From positions 1 through 10,866 of the forward strand of contig LSSL01005067.1 of the NCBI GenBank assembly GCA_001953115.1: a DNA stretch of 10,866 nt. Reading direction: 5' to 3'. This document shows, one piece after another, positions 1 to 10,005 of this stretch (within the stretch, counting starts at the first letter, position 1; each line of letters opens with the position of its first letter). Below the pieces are notes generated by a model that was not told where the DNA came from, made no database searches, and worked only from the letters and a program-made list of their open reading frames with translations. This DNA comes from Smittium mucronatum (lineage: Eukaryota; Kickxellomycota; Harpellomycetes; Harpellales; Legeriomycetaceae). Both the position numbers and the translations under genes were made by a program.

Positions 1-101
1 ATTCAATTCCCGAAATAGTTAATTTTTTAATGATTATGTAAAGATGTTATTTGGTGCTAGCATAGAATTTAAACTTATTAATTTTGAAAAAATGCAAATA
101 T

Positions 102-1182
102 TTTTTTGGAATTAATGTTTTATTGGCACCAAATAACCCCCCTCTTACAGAGGTTATGGGGTATTGGCCGGAAATTTCATGATTGTAGTATTTCTGTTTT
201 AATGAGCTCCAAATTATTTAGTTTTATTATATCCAACATACTAATATCAAATTTTTATGAAATTACTTCTCAAAATCTTGATTCAAATGGCAATTTTTCA
301 AAAATTAATTCTCTTATATACTATATAAAAAATGTATACAAAATAAATTATAATCCGTTACGGATAATTGCTGTAGATTAGTCTATGGTAAAAATAAAGG
401 AAGGTATTTTATGAAGCGAAAATACCATTTAAAACCAATGAAGAGAGGATATAAATTATGCTTTTTTTCTGAACAATCAGGGTATTTTTGGAATTTCCAA
501 ATATATCAAGGCAAGGTCAAAACAAAAAATCAGTAATTTAGGCTATAAAGTTGTAGCACGTCCTGAAAGTTATTTTAAAATAATCAAATAAAATTTTTTG
601 AAAGATTTTTTACGTGGGTTCCATCAATGGTTTATTTAAAAAGCTTGGATTTTTTTTGAGTGGCGAAAAATAAATAAAAGAAGAAATATAACGAATTTTC
701 TTTCAAAAAAAATGAAAAAATATGAATGGGACTGGTTTGAAGCGAAAGAAGGTATATAAACTTTTAAACGGATGGATTTAAAAATATTCCAATTTATTTC
801 AAATTAAATCGATTCAAAAATCCTATCCTTTACAACTCGCGCACAAATGAATATACGAATGCAGAAGTTTCATTAACATCAATAATTTTGGATATGTTAA
901 GACTACGGATTTAGCAAATAAATTGGATAAAAAAAATCAATTTATTTAATTGACAGAAAAAGTCTTAACTAGTGGCACATATTTTTTTATAATTTCATAG
1001 AAATCACAATAGTAAATTTATTTATTATATATAAAAAAATATAGGAAGACCATCTTGTAAAAATTTAAGAAAAAAAATAAAATGGCAATGGTGAGCTTTT
1101 GATGCTATTTAGTAGATGAGTTATGAGCTGGAAAGACGTTATAGATCAAATAGAAGGATATTTTCGAGTTTTTAAGAATTAG
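102..1182 (+). pseudogene. Decayed piggyBac-family transposase (DDE_Tnp_1_7)
   Basis: A piggyBac transposase cuts and pastes its element at TTAA sites using three acidic residues. The conserved blocks occur here in family order, broken by stops and frame changes. An N-terminal FFGINVLLAP block at 102-131 ends in a GYW near 160. DSNGNFSKI and NPLRIIAVD lead to the first catalytic Asp at 376-378, and the following codon is TAG (379-381) where the family has Glu (VDESM). KPMKRGYKL and SGYFWNFQIYQGK lie in an open stretch at 411-533. ERFFT, the DNFFTS-like second site, is at 600-614 and appears to have Glu in place of Asp. The third Asp, in MDLK, is at 775-777. A WW block (NW with TAG for the first W, then HIFFYNFIEITIVN) lies at 964-1050. 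The window begins near the protein's N-terminal third, so the true start is not visible. No terminal repeats were identified. The gene cannot encode an active enzyme. The block order makes the family call firm; the outer limits are approximate. Confidence 0.85.
411..536 (+). other. Best-preserved open segment of the piggyBac fossil
   Basis: This stretch reads 41 codons from ATG to TAA and carries the family's central block: HLKPMKRGYKL, then SGYFWNFQIYQGK. In intact relatives this lies in the RNase H-like catalytic core just after the VDESM motif, so the ATG at 411 is an internal Met rather than a gene start. It is listed separately because it is the clearest diagnostic segment and the best query for finding an intact copy in the same genome. 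Confidence 0.8.
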
Positions 1183-1184
1183 AT

Positions 1185-1388
1185 ATGACCTATTGCATGT
1201 ACATAGTTGTTAAAAAACTCCAAAAATTATGCATCTATCGATATATACTAACTCGAAAAAAATTTCGCTTTGAAAAAAAAACAAAACAAAATTTATATAT
1301 GATTGGAAATATAATATTTGTAGATCACATTAATGCCAAAGCGAGAAAAGTTTTTTTTATCAACATCATGTACATAATTTTTTTTTAA
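1185..1388 (+). other. Open stretch after the piggyBac core, possibly its degraded C-terminal Cys-rich tail
   Basis: This 67-codon open frame holds a YCMY and an LCIY about 13 residues apart and is rich in Lys, Arg, Ile and Phe. Many piggyBac transposases end in a Cys-rich zinc-binding domain right after the WW block, and the spacing from the block ending at 1050 would fit. Only two cysteines remain in this frame, so the link is weak. It could equally be a chance open frame in AT-rich DNA. No independent gene function is suggested. Confidence 0.25.
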
Positions 1389-2990
1389 TTTTTAAAATTA
1401 AAAAGAATTTTGATAGATTTTAATTTACTAAAACCAATTTAAAATCCTAATATATAATATAAAATCACATTTAGTAGTTATAAAAAGTAAAAACTGACAC
1501 TAAAGAATATTTTAATATTTTAATAGCGATATTAAAAACAAATTAAATTAAAAAAAATTATTTATAATTTTTTTTATTAGTAAAAAAACTTGAATAAATT
1601 AAATAACTTTGGTTGAAAATTTTTACGAATAAATCCAAAAAATTAAAACAAACATATATTAGAAAAATAAAAAAATATTGAAAAGAATAAATGAGTGATC
1701 AAGTGAATGAGAGAATTTGGAAGAGTGAGTGAGTAATTATCTGAGAGAGTGTAAGAAAGTGGGATTGAGAACCAAAGAGAGAGAGGTTGGGGTGAGGGAG
1801 GGATAGTTTAATTATTTCGATAAAATTATTTTTGATTTGGTTCACGTTTTTAGATTATTTGGATTTCATTTGGATTTTGGATTATTTTTTTTTGTTGAAG
1901 AAAAAGTCATAATTTATAACCAATTTTTAAAAAATTTGATTCCGAATTCATCAATCACTTTGAAAAAATGGGTTAAAAAAATAATATATTCTGAATCTTT
2001 TAAAATTTGGACCACATTTAACTCTAAAAAAATTTAGAATTTTTTTTACCCGATAATATCTTTTTAATTATAAATTTGAAAGACATAAACTCATTTGGGC
2101 TTATACTTAATTTGTATTTTTTAAATATAAATTTTTATTCAACCATAATTTAAATTTTTTTATTTAATTAGAGAAATTATCTTAATGGCGCAATATTAAG
2201 AATGCCGCTTTTTCTTTAAAATTTTATAAATCAGTTTTTTTCTAAAAGTCAATGCAATTTTTTTTTACACAATTGAGAATAACTGACATATTAATCGACC
2301 AAATTTCCGTAATAATAAAAATACGAATTATTTTTATTGGCTTCCGTAAATAAATTATAGCCCATAAAATTTTATTAAAGGATTCAAAATTATTAACTTA
2401 TCCAATTTTAATTCTAAATAACTTTTTTATATCTTAATGGAAAATTTTTTTAAAAAATGATTTTTTTTTTTTAAAGCAATCACATTATTATTCCCATCAA
2501 ATAGTTTAATTATAATAAAAAAGTAAAATGATTTGGTTTTTTTTATACATTAGAATTTTTATATTTCTCATACTACGTGTTTTTCGTCTTTACATAATAT
2601 CTTTAAACTTCTTAAACATTAACTATTTAAATTTACACATCTTAATTTTTGGAAATGTAAAAAATAATTTTTGATTTAAATTTTAAATATAAAAAACTTA
2701 AAAAAATTTAAGATATTTTAAATTGTTTTTGGTGGTAAGTGTTACTTTAAAATTTTGATTAAAAAAAATTCACTTTTATTTATTTTTTAAAAAAATTATA
2801 TTTAGAGATTGCAATATCACCGTATCTATCGTCATAGCCTTCAAAGTTTTATATTTTATTCAAAATAATAATAATAAAATTTCCAAATTATATATATCTT
2901 AAAAACCAGTCTCAAAATATCATTGAAATAATCAAGGGTACAGAGACGCCACAAAAAAATATGATATAAATGGAAAAAAATTCTCTGTGT
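1389..2990. other. AT-rich non-coding spacer between the piggyBac and Harbinger fossils
   Basis: I see no gene here. The stretch is dominated by A-runs and T-runs, and the one open frame of note (1837-2037, plus) encodes a low-complexity Phe/Ile/Lys-rich peptide over a repeated TTTGGATTT pattern. It contains the purine-rich tract listed separately and a small inverted repeat, TCTTAAT at 2180-2186 against ATTAAGA at 2195-2201. It probably includes the right-hand non-coding part of the piggyBac element and the left part of the Harbinger element, but no terminal repeats or target duplications could be fixed by eye. Confidence 0.6.
1681..1805 (+). repeat. Purine-rich GAGT/GAGA-type low-complexity tract
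   Basis: About 125 bases of the plus strand are overwhelmingly A and G, with many GAGT, GTGAGTGAG, GAGAGAG and GGGTGAGGGAGGG-like units and very few C residues. Both flanks are ordinary A/T-rich DNA. It reads as a decayed compound microsatellite. Tracts of this strand asymmetry can adopt triplex or other non-B structures, but nothing here shows that they do. Confidence 0.7.
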
Positions 2991-2995
2991 TACCA

Positions 2996-4256
2996 ATGGA
3001 ATATTATAGTGACCAAGAATAATTTGAACACATATTTTATAATCAACTTTCTAAGACACCTAGTGTAGTATATTTTTTGATTGGATTTGAAATAGACCAT
3101 TTTGATGAAGTTTAAATGCTGTGTAAAATATCTGACTCTAGCTGGTGTGAAAAGAGGAAGAAAGTCATATTTTTCCCTTAAATATAAACTTCTATTTTTG
3201 TGAAATAAAATATGCATTATTTGAAATTTGAAAAACTTGGGAAAGACTTTAATAAATCCAGACCTTCATTATGTAATATTTTTAACACGAAAAAAAATAA
3301 TTCATTAATGAGTATCTAATTAAAAATAATTTATTCACTATAAAGAAGGAAACAAAACTATATCAGTCTATAAATTTATTCAAGTGTAAGGATGTATCCT
3401 TAATAATATATTTCACAGTTTTTTTTATACACATTCCATCTGGTTTATTTCATGACAGCAAGATTCTCTACTGGGAAAAAAACCATAAATACTGAGTCAA
3501 GAGAAAAATTGCGGCTATATCAGATTTTATTTTTGCTTTTAATATCCTAGATTTTGAAAGATCCGGGCATGATATTTACTTATGGAGAAGAATGGAAAAT
3601 AAATACAGAAATTTATTTGAAAATTCACCTTCAGATTACAGAATTCATGATGAAGATTGAACTCATCATTAATATTTGATAATGAAGGATAAAGGGAATT
3701 TAGGTCTTGAAAATATATTCAGAGTATTTATACTAAAATAGATACACATCAAATTTTGGAAATTACCTTTAATTCCAGAAATTTTGTAATACTCAAAATG
3801 ATTTAACGGTGAAACAAGAATTAATAACAGAATATATTCTATTCCAATCACAAACTTACTATTGTGGAAAAACAATCGTTGAAATTTTTTTCAGAAGATT
3901 AAAGGGTATTTTTAAATAATGCGCAACACATATAGAGACTTATTTGAAAATTCGGAGGTATTCATATAATAATTTTTTCATTGCATTGCATTGACTATTC
4001 TGCATATATCAAACACTTTTAAGAATCGATGATATGAAAAATTATGGTTTTATTAGGGTAAAAGACAAAAGTAGCTTCGGAAAAAATGATGATAAAATAA
4101 GGTACAAAAAAAGTACAACAGATCAATTATTTTTAGAGGATTAAAAAATTTGACCCGCGAAAATAATGAATAATCTTATATAGCAACAAAAAATTAGGCT
4201 TTTTAAGAGTATAAGCCTCTTCTGAACCTGAAATCAGTGATTATGACGATCTTTAA
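2996..4256 (+). pseudogene. Decayed PIF/Harbinger transposase (DDE_Tnp_4)
   Basis: Harbinger transposases are DDE nucleases that move elements flanked by short inverted repeats. The N-terminal part reads MEYYSDQE from 2996, then VYFLIGFEIDHFDEV and an RGRKS-like region near 3150. The catalytic core is a nearly continuous frame from about 3397 to 3770. SLIIYFT lies where the family has a VDxT motif, so the first Asp (codon 3409-3411) is now Tyr. IHIPSGLFHDSKI follows, then SGHDIYLWRRMENKYR at 3565-3612. MKDKG, with the second Asp at 3688-3690, and LGLENIFRV come next. TIVEIFFRRLKGIFK at 3872-3916 has the catalytic Glu at 3881-3883. A C-terminal stretch, LLRIDDMKNYGF onward, is open to a stop at 4142-4144. 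An acidic SSEPEISDYDDL ending at the stop 4254-4256 may be the original terminus in another frame. Stops and frame changes throughout rule out an active product. No SANT/Myb-like partner gene and no terminal repeats were found. Confidence 0.82.
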
Positions 4257-4456
4257 GTATTGATTTGAGGCACCTCTATACATAATATTATCCAAATTTT
4301 GTTTATTTTTAGTTATAACCAGAATCAATAAAAAAATTTCAACCTTTTTCTTTCTCTCTTCCTTCAATTCCAAATATCATTGAAATTCATTTTCTTAGTT
4401 TTCATTAGCTTGGGATTTTTATTTCACCAATTGAAATCTAGCATAATTTTAAAAAC

Positions 4457-4468
4457 CCCAATATTGGG
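4457..4468. repeat. Perfect 12-bp palindrome CCCAATATTGGG
   Basis: The sequence CCCAATATTGGG is exactly self-complementary and stands out from A/T-only surroundings. It lies about 200 bases after the last recognisable Harbinger codon, so it could be part of an element end or a protein-binding site. Nothing else in the window supports either role. Confidence 0.5.
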
Positions 4469-4618
4469 TACAAAATAAGTCAATCGGGCAATATATTTTA
4501 ATCGGTTATACATTTAATAAATCAATTAGCCCAATACACATAATAAGCAGTCAACCAAAAATATGGCACCTTTCAAAAGTGTAATTGGCCTCTCAAAACT
4601 CGAGAAAATATAATTACT

Positions 4619-4648
4619 AAGCTTAGCCAAGTTGCAATAGCTAAGCTT
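4619..4648. repeat. Inverted repeat AAGCTTAGC / GCTAAGCTT
   Basis: Nine bases at 4619-4627 are exactly complementary to 4640-4648, with a 12-base spacer that itself contains TTGCAA. T residues follow at 4649-4650 and again further on. In a eukaryotic spacer this is more likely a remnant of an inverted-repeat transposon or a chance structure than a terminator. Confidence 0.5.
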
Positions 4649-4860
4649 TTCAGCTTTTTTCCCTATCTCTTTTTCATAGTTTGACTAATATCTCCGGTTT
4701 ATCTTTTTAATATAAAATCTTATTCCCACTGAAACTGATCATTACATAAATCATGAATTTTTATTGTAAGAATTTCTATTAACTATATAGCATTATTGGC
4801 ATTTAAAGATATTTTATATTCCAAATATAAAAATCAATTTTACAAAATGCAGGAAAATTT

Positions 4861-4915
4861 CATTAGTAAAAAAGCAATAAGATAAAAATTTTATGCTAAA
4901 ATTTTCTTACTAATG
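4861..4915. repeat. Short inverted repeat pair CATTAGTAA / TTACTAATG
   Basis: CATTAGTAA at 4861-4869 is matched by its exact complement at 4907-4915, enclosing about 37 bases of A/T-rich sequence. The size would suit a very small miniature inverted-repeat element or a hairpin. No target-site duplication is evident. Confidence 0.35.
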
Positions 4916-5271
4916 GTAGGATTTAGTTTTTAAGTCAATATTGCATAAAAAAAAATAGATTTTTTTGTAGCTGCAAAAATCTTAATAGGAACGAAAAAAA
5001 CCTCATAAAGATATTGATTTTTTTTAAAAAAAAATAATGAGCATTTGTAGAGCAGCTTGAAAATATATGCCACCAAAAAAAGGTCTAAGATATGTAAATG
5101 TATTATTTTTGACAGTTGATAGTATGAAAAAGGTACAAAGAAATTTAATAGATCTTATTTAATAACATCATTTACAATTTCATATCAAATTTACTCTTAT
5201 TATATTTATCTTCACGTTTGAATTATTGGTTTTTTTTATATATTTCCCCTTGGAAAAAATTTTATACCAAT

Positions 5272-5288
5272 TATATATATATATATAT
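5272..5288. repeat. TA dinucleotide microsatellite
   Basis: An uninterrupted alternating TA run of 17 bases, the longest simple dinucleotide repeat noticed in the window. It is ordinary for DNA this rich in A and T. Confidence 0.8.
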
Positions 5289-6850
5289 TAATATTTAATT
5301 ATCTATCAATCTTTCTGCAGACTATCTTCTTGGGTAAATATTAGGTAGAGTGAGGTTGGATTGATTTAATTAATGATTTTAAAGCTTAAAACTTTTCCTT
5401 GATATTTTTAGATAATTTTTTATATATCGCCATAATAAAATAAGCAGGAAAAGTTCAGTGAAATGTTGAGAAAAATTTATTTGTTTATTATCATCTTTAA
5501 AAAGGGGTATAGTCCTGGGATATAAAAAGAGCTTTAATACATATTAAACCCTTTTTTGGCATATTATTTTCAGTTTTGATAAAGTTGTATTCAATATTTT
5601 CATATATATTTATTTTTAAAGTGATGCAGTGCTTAATTTTTGAAATCTCATGCTAAAGATGTCAATAAAGAGCGGATAATAAACATGGGAGAATTAATAA
5701 TATACCTTTAGAGTAGAAAAGACAAAAAGGATCATTTGCTATTAATTTTTTTTATCTTTTATGATTATTTTTCTATTTTGACTAAGGCTAAAGGAAATTC
5801 ATTTCACGTTTGATGTTACTTTGATTTTTGATGTCATTGAAAACATATTTTTATGAAGTTATAAATAAATTTAAATTAAGTCCCAGCATACTTTCTCACT
5901 TTTTAACTCATATTATATCCCATAAATTTCCATTCACATCGCTTATGTAGTCTACTTTCAAAAAAAAACGGCTAGGTATTAAATATTGGTCTCCAATGCC
6001 TTTTATGATTTATAAACTTTGGTTAAAAGCATAAATTTGTAAACATTTGATATTAGTTTAGCCTTTTCGCCGCAGTTAGACCGTTTATTTCTATTTAAAC
6101 ATCCAACTTTTATGTTACTTTGATTCACACTTATGAAATCAGCAATCTATTGGTTAATTCTTTGATGTTAAAAAATTAGTTTACTGTGTTTTAAGGGATC
6201 GTAGTGCTTATCACATACGGAGAAGAAAAAATTTAATTGATATCTGTTTGAAGGAAACACTTAAAGATTGCTGAATAAAAGCTTTTAAACCTTATTAAAT
6301 TTAAAAATACATGTTTTAATTGTTAATCAATTAAAATAATAGCCCAATAACAACAAAATTTTTTCTAAATTTTGGTGGAAGATTATATTAACTAAATCAA
6401 GGGTTTTTTTTAGAAAAGATAATATTAATTAAAAAAAAGGTGTGTTTTATGAATATAATAAGGCCTAATTTTAAGGCTAATTTTATTGCACAAAAAAAAA
6501 TTATTATAAAAGTGTTTTTGTTTTTTGTGAAATTTTTTTAAAATAATAGAACATAATTAAAATGAAAAACTACAGTGTAATAATGATTTTGCTCTTTTCG
6601 TTTTTTTAAATTGCCTTGAAAAATCTTTAATAACGCGACATTTAAAAATATCTCTATTGAAATTGAATAATATAAGTATAGCGTGTTTTCATCATAATTT
6701 TTTATTTTAATTAGAATAAAATATTTCCTAAACAGGATAATTTTTGCTTAAATTTAATTAATTTTTCTTGATTTATTAAATTTTTGGTTTCCAAAGCCTA
6801 TGCAATTGGCTTAGATAACCCATTTATATTATGTAAACTCCTTGCGCATA

Positions 6851-7999
6851 TAAATATTTTATAAGTAAAAATTTGGAATCTGGAATGGTTAAACGGTGCT
6901 CTTACTCAAATTTCAATTAGGAGTCAATTATTATTAATCTTTTTCCAAGCGTCTCATCTTTATGTTTTCTTGCAGTGCATTTTAATTTTTTCCATAAAAC
7001 CGGTTCTCCATCTTCTGAATATATCTGTTTCTGTTGCGATCTTATCTGAAAGAGCTAAATCCACCCTTTATCTGTTCATGTTCCAAATAACTGTTACTTA
7101 TACTATCTTTATTCTAGAAAAATACATTTATGTAGTAGTAGAATCTTAAAAATATCTTCCGATATGGTTCTAATAATAGATTTTTTGTGATTTATGCTAT
7201 ATCCATAGTATTTTTTTTTATAATAATCCAAAAATCTTCAAAAAATTTCATCGATAATAGATATGAGTAATTCATTCTCTATTTATTACGCGTGTTTTAC
7301 AGCTCTGTGATTTGTCAGTTTGAATTTTTATATATAACTATTTTTCCCTCAGTAATGATAGCATTGTGAAACAGTATAATCGGGTCGATGGATATTTTAA
7401 GTTCTGTATCCGTACCTTTGTTTTATTCCAATCAGATTCATTATTTCCCTTTGATACTCTTCCCAATTTTCCTACTTCGAGATACAGTGTGATTTCCTGT
7501 AATTATTGTCTAATAAATTTCTTTTAGTATTTTTTTTTATTAATTTAATTGGAGTTTCTACCAAATAGATATACTCTGGTGGCAGGGTTGTGATATTGTG
7601 ATATTGCGATATTTTTACTAAACCTATCTTTTCTTTGGAATTTATCTTTTTTATAATAATTATGGTTTTTTTTAGAGCACTAATTGTGTATATGCCATAA
7701 TTTTTTTCTTCCCATATTAAACCGCACCTAGATATAAATCTCCCGCAGCTAAATATTCCTCGATTTTCCAGTTAATTTATGCAATTTTTCTTAGTATTAT
7801 AACCAATAATCTGTATAAAAATTTGACGCCTAATTGCTTGATGCTTTCTCAAGGCTAATTTGGTAGGTTTTCACTCTTTATTTCATACTTTTTGTTGAAA
7901 TTATTTAAGAAATCTTTCCATATCTAGTAAAATTTACTTATTTTTACGATTTGATCTTCTCTTATAAGCATTTTTGTGTAACATTCATTTTCGCATAAT
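6851..7999 (-). other. Probable degraded C-terminal and 3' region of the LINE
   Basis: This stretch lies directly downstream, on the minus strand, of the confirmed reverse-transcriptase fossil. LINE ORF2 proteins normally continue a few hundred residues past the GGL-LNLE block. Minus-strand translation gives short open pieces such as ATETDIFRRWRTGF near 7020-7060, but I could not match them to a named domain such as RNase H or a zinc knuckle. Placement and strand are inferred from the neighbouring RT domain. No poly-A tail was identified, so the 3' end of the element is unknown. Confidence 0.4.
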
Positions 8000-9545
8000 T
8001 TCTTTGACAGTAATTGGAGGATGTGTAATAGAGTATTTTAATGCTTTTTTCCGTACCAACCATTTCATTTCTTAATTTAAGAAATAATTATTTTAATTTG
8101 GCTTCTAAATTTAACAAAACCAGCCCTCCGAATTTTCATATCCAATTATAATTAATGCATTTTAATTCGGGGTTTACATTTGATCCAAGTAAATTTACTC
8201 ACTAACCTTTAAATCTTATTCGCGAATTTATTTTTGAAAGATATTATATTGTAGCAGTACCATAATTTAGATATTGTGAAGGTATTAGCCTGTATCATTT
8301 TCCCTTTGATTGATACTTTTCTATAATCATAACTATTTATTTAGTTCGGAATACTATTAGCTAGTATTTCTTGATTTTTTTATATGTCCACCCCTTTTTT
8401 GCCGAATAAGATCCCTAGATATTTAAAATTTTCTCTTGAATATATTGGTTTGTAATATGTATTTCATATCTTTGAGCATACTGATTTTTAAGTTTTTGCG
8501 TTTGAGTTTGATGAGTGTATAGACAATGCTCTTTCATCATTTCATCATCCTTCCCATTTTATATTGCTACTGATAATTCGTCATGTTGGACTAATATTTA
8601 ATTCTTGTATCTCCCAAGGGTATCCCTTCACAATTTTCATGAATGTAGATTAGAACTAGTTCTATTATGAAATTTTATATTAGTGGAGCAATTTATAACC
8701 CTGTTTTAAGCTCCTTTTAATATTTATTGGTTCTTTCTTCTTATAATTAATATTTATTTATGAGTTCTAATTAAATATATGCAAATTATATCATTGATGA
8801 ATTTTCAAGAAACCCCTAAAGCTTTTAGGAATTATAATATATGACTTCTAACAAAAATATCACTTTTTATTTTTTTCTAGTAGAAAAATATCCCTTTGAG
8901 AAAACTTAGGTTTTATTTTGCTATTTTCGAATAAGAAAGAAGTATGTGTATATTATCAATCATACCCCTTCCTTTTATTAAATCTATTGGCGATTTTTAA
9001 TTATTTTACCGATGAAATCAATCAACCTAATTCTCATAATCTTATGAAGTATCTTTTGATCGCAATTAGAAATTTTTATCGGTATATATTTTTTAGTTTT
9101 TTATGACCCCCCTTCTTTGTAATTAAAGATATTTTTATTACTCAGTTTCATTCATTCCATACTTTCATCTGTTTATGATAATTGAAAATCAATATTATAT
9201 GACTTTCCACTATTTTTTCTAAGCTTTTGAAGAATTATGAGGGTATCCCGTCTGTTAAGGGGGATTTTTTACTTGTTGATTCGTCTATTGCTTTGTAAAT
9301 TTGGTTTATTTTTATATCTCAGTCTAGCATTTTTGAATTTATTGATTTAAGTTTTATTTTTATATTTGATAATAGCTCAGATTCGGTTTTTTCAAAAATT
9401 TCTCCTTTTTTGAATGACCTAGAGTAAAAATATCGGATTATTTTATTTATTTCGTCATTATATGACGCTATTTCATATTTAATGTTTATTTTTTTAGTGA
9501 TTTGTATGGATTTTTCTCTTAATTTGAGAAACTCAAAGAAATATA
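8000..9545 (-). pseudogene. Decayed LINE (non-LTR retrotransposon) reverse transcriptase
   Basis: A LINE ORF2 protein copies its RNA into nicked chromosomal DNA. Reading the minus strand, RT motifs occur in canonical order. AIDESTSKKSPLTDGIPS (core SPLTDGIP at 9264-9241) corresponds to the SPGPDGIP block. VIKISLITKKGG and LKNIYR at 9141-9079 match the I-LI-KKGD-LKNYRPI block. IKRSLKQGYKLL at 8724-8683 matches RGVRQGCPLSPLL. ILVQHDELSVAI at 8597-8562 sits where AYADDT is expected, so the metal-binding YADD is now QHDE (8588-8577). FKYLGILFG at 8427-8401 is the post-RT FKYLG block. An open frame at 8340-8161 with one stop carries KVSIKGKM, ISKLWY and FTWIKCKPRIK. GGLVLLNLEAKLK at 8129-8091 follows. 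Stops are numerous and several frame changes are needed, so it is inactive. The subfamily (Tad1-like, L1-like or other) cannot be fixed by eye. The family call is firm. Confidence 0.88.
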
Positions 9546-9968
9546 TATTTGAACTGTCTTTTTTTTCTGAAAAGTTAGATCTAGACTAGATTATTATTCC
9601 GACTCCTTTTTCATTTATTATTTTTTTTAATATCTAATATATTGGCATCTATACTTTCTTCATATATTTTAGTTATCCTTTTCTGTCTTTTCATTTTTAT
9701 TCTTCTTATCATAACTATATTAAAAATTTCTAGGTATTTTATTACTTATTCGTATGAGCTAATTCTTCTACGTTTATTAGCATATTTTTACAAAAAAATT
9801 CATTTTTTTTTGCTCTTTGACATCTTTGAATCCTTTATCCGATTTTCGAATAATTATATTCGTTATTTTTATTTTTTGTATCACAAAATTTTATAATAAG
9901 ATAACTTCATTAAAAACTATACTAAAAAATATGAAAAAAAGAATAAGTCGTATAGAAAAGACTATTAT
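9546..9968 (-). other. A/T-rich stretch upstream of the LINE RT, with no endonuclease domain visible
   Basis: On the minus strand this lies 5' of the LINE reverse transcriptase, where an apurinic-type endonuclease domain of about 230 residues would be expected. I see Lys/Ile/Asn-rich translation only and no SDH-type endonuclease motif. The composition stays T-rich on the plus strand up to about 9965 and then changes. The simplest reading is a 5'-truncated LINE copy whose left end falls in this stretch. Open plus-strand frames here (for example 9642-9896) are hydrophobic by-products of the T-rich strand rather than genes. Confidence 0.5.
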
Positions 9969-10005
9969 CCTAATTATAATAAGCTCCTCTGCCGGAAGAC
10001 TTTAA

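Larger units (their letters stand above)
4257..6850. other. AT-rich spacer with scattered inverted repeats and no recognisable gene
   Basis: I find no coding signal on either strand in this long stretch. It contains a pyrimidine-rich run near 4339-4365, a perfect palindrome at 4457-4468, two longer inverted repeats (4619-4648 and 4861-4915), and a short TA dinucleotide run at 5272-5288. The 14-mer ATGTTACTTTGATT occurs near 5811 and near 6112. The left part may belong to the Harbinger element and the right part to the 3' untranslated region of the minus-strand LINE, but neither boundary can be fixed. Confidence 0.55.

Noticed and set aside
1970..1976. GGGTTAA as the right end of the piggyBac element
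   Set aside because: It fits the usual GGG-TTAA edge, but no matching TTAACCC left end is inside the window and such short strings are expected by chance.
8940..9330. TGA codons in the LINE frame, some at plausible Trp positions (for example between NE and N near 9150), suggesting TGA reassigned to Trp
   Set aside because: TAA stops are also present in the same frame, and in the Harbinger fossil TGA falls where a Cys or other residue is expected. Simple decay explains all of them.
9642..9896. Plus-strand open frame encoding a hydrophobic 84-residue peptide
   Set aside because: It lies in the T-rich strand next to the LINE, and its Phe/Ile/Leu/Tyr content is what T-rich DNA produces. It has no recognisable domain or start context.
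1..9960. Repeat-induced point mutation (RIP) as the cause of the A/T richness
   Set aside because: Many LINE stops are TGA rather than the TAG/TAA expected from CpA to TpA change, and no undamaged copy is available for comparison. It cannot be judged by eye.
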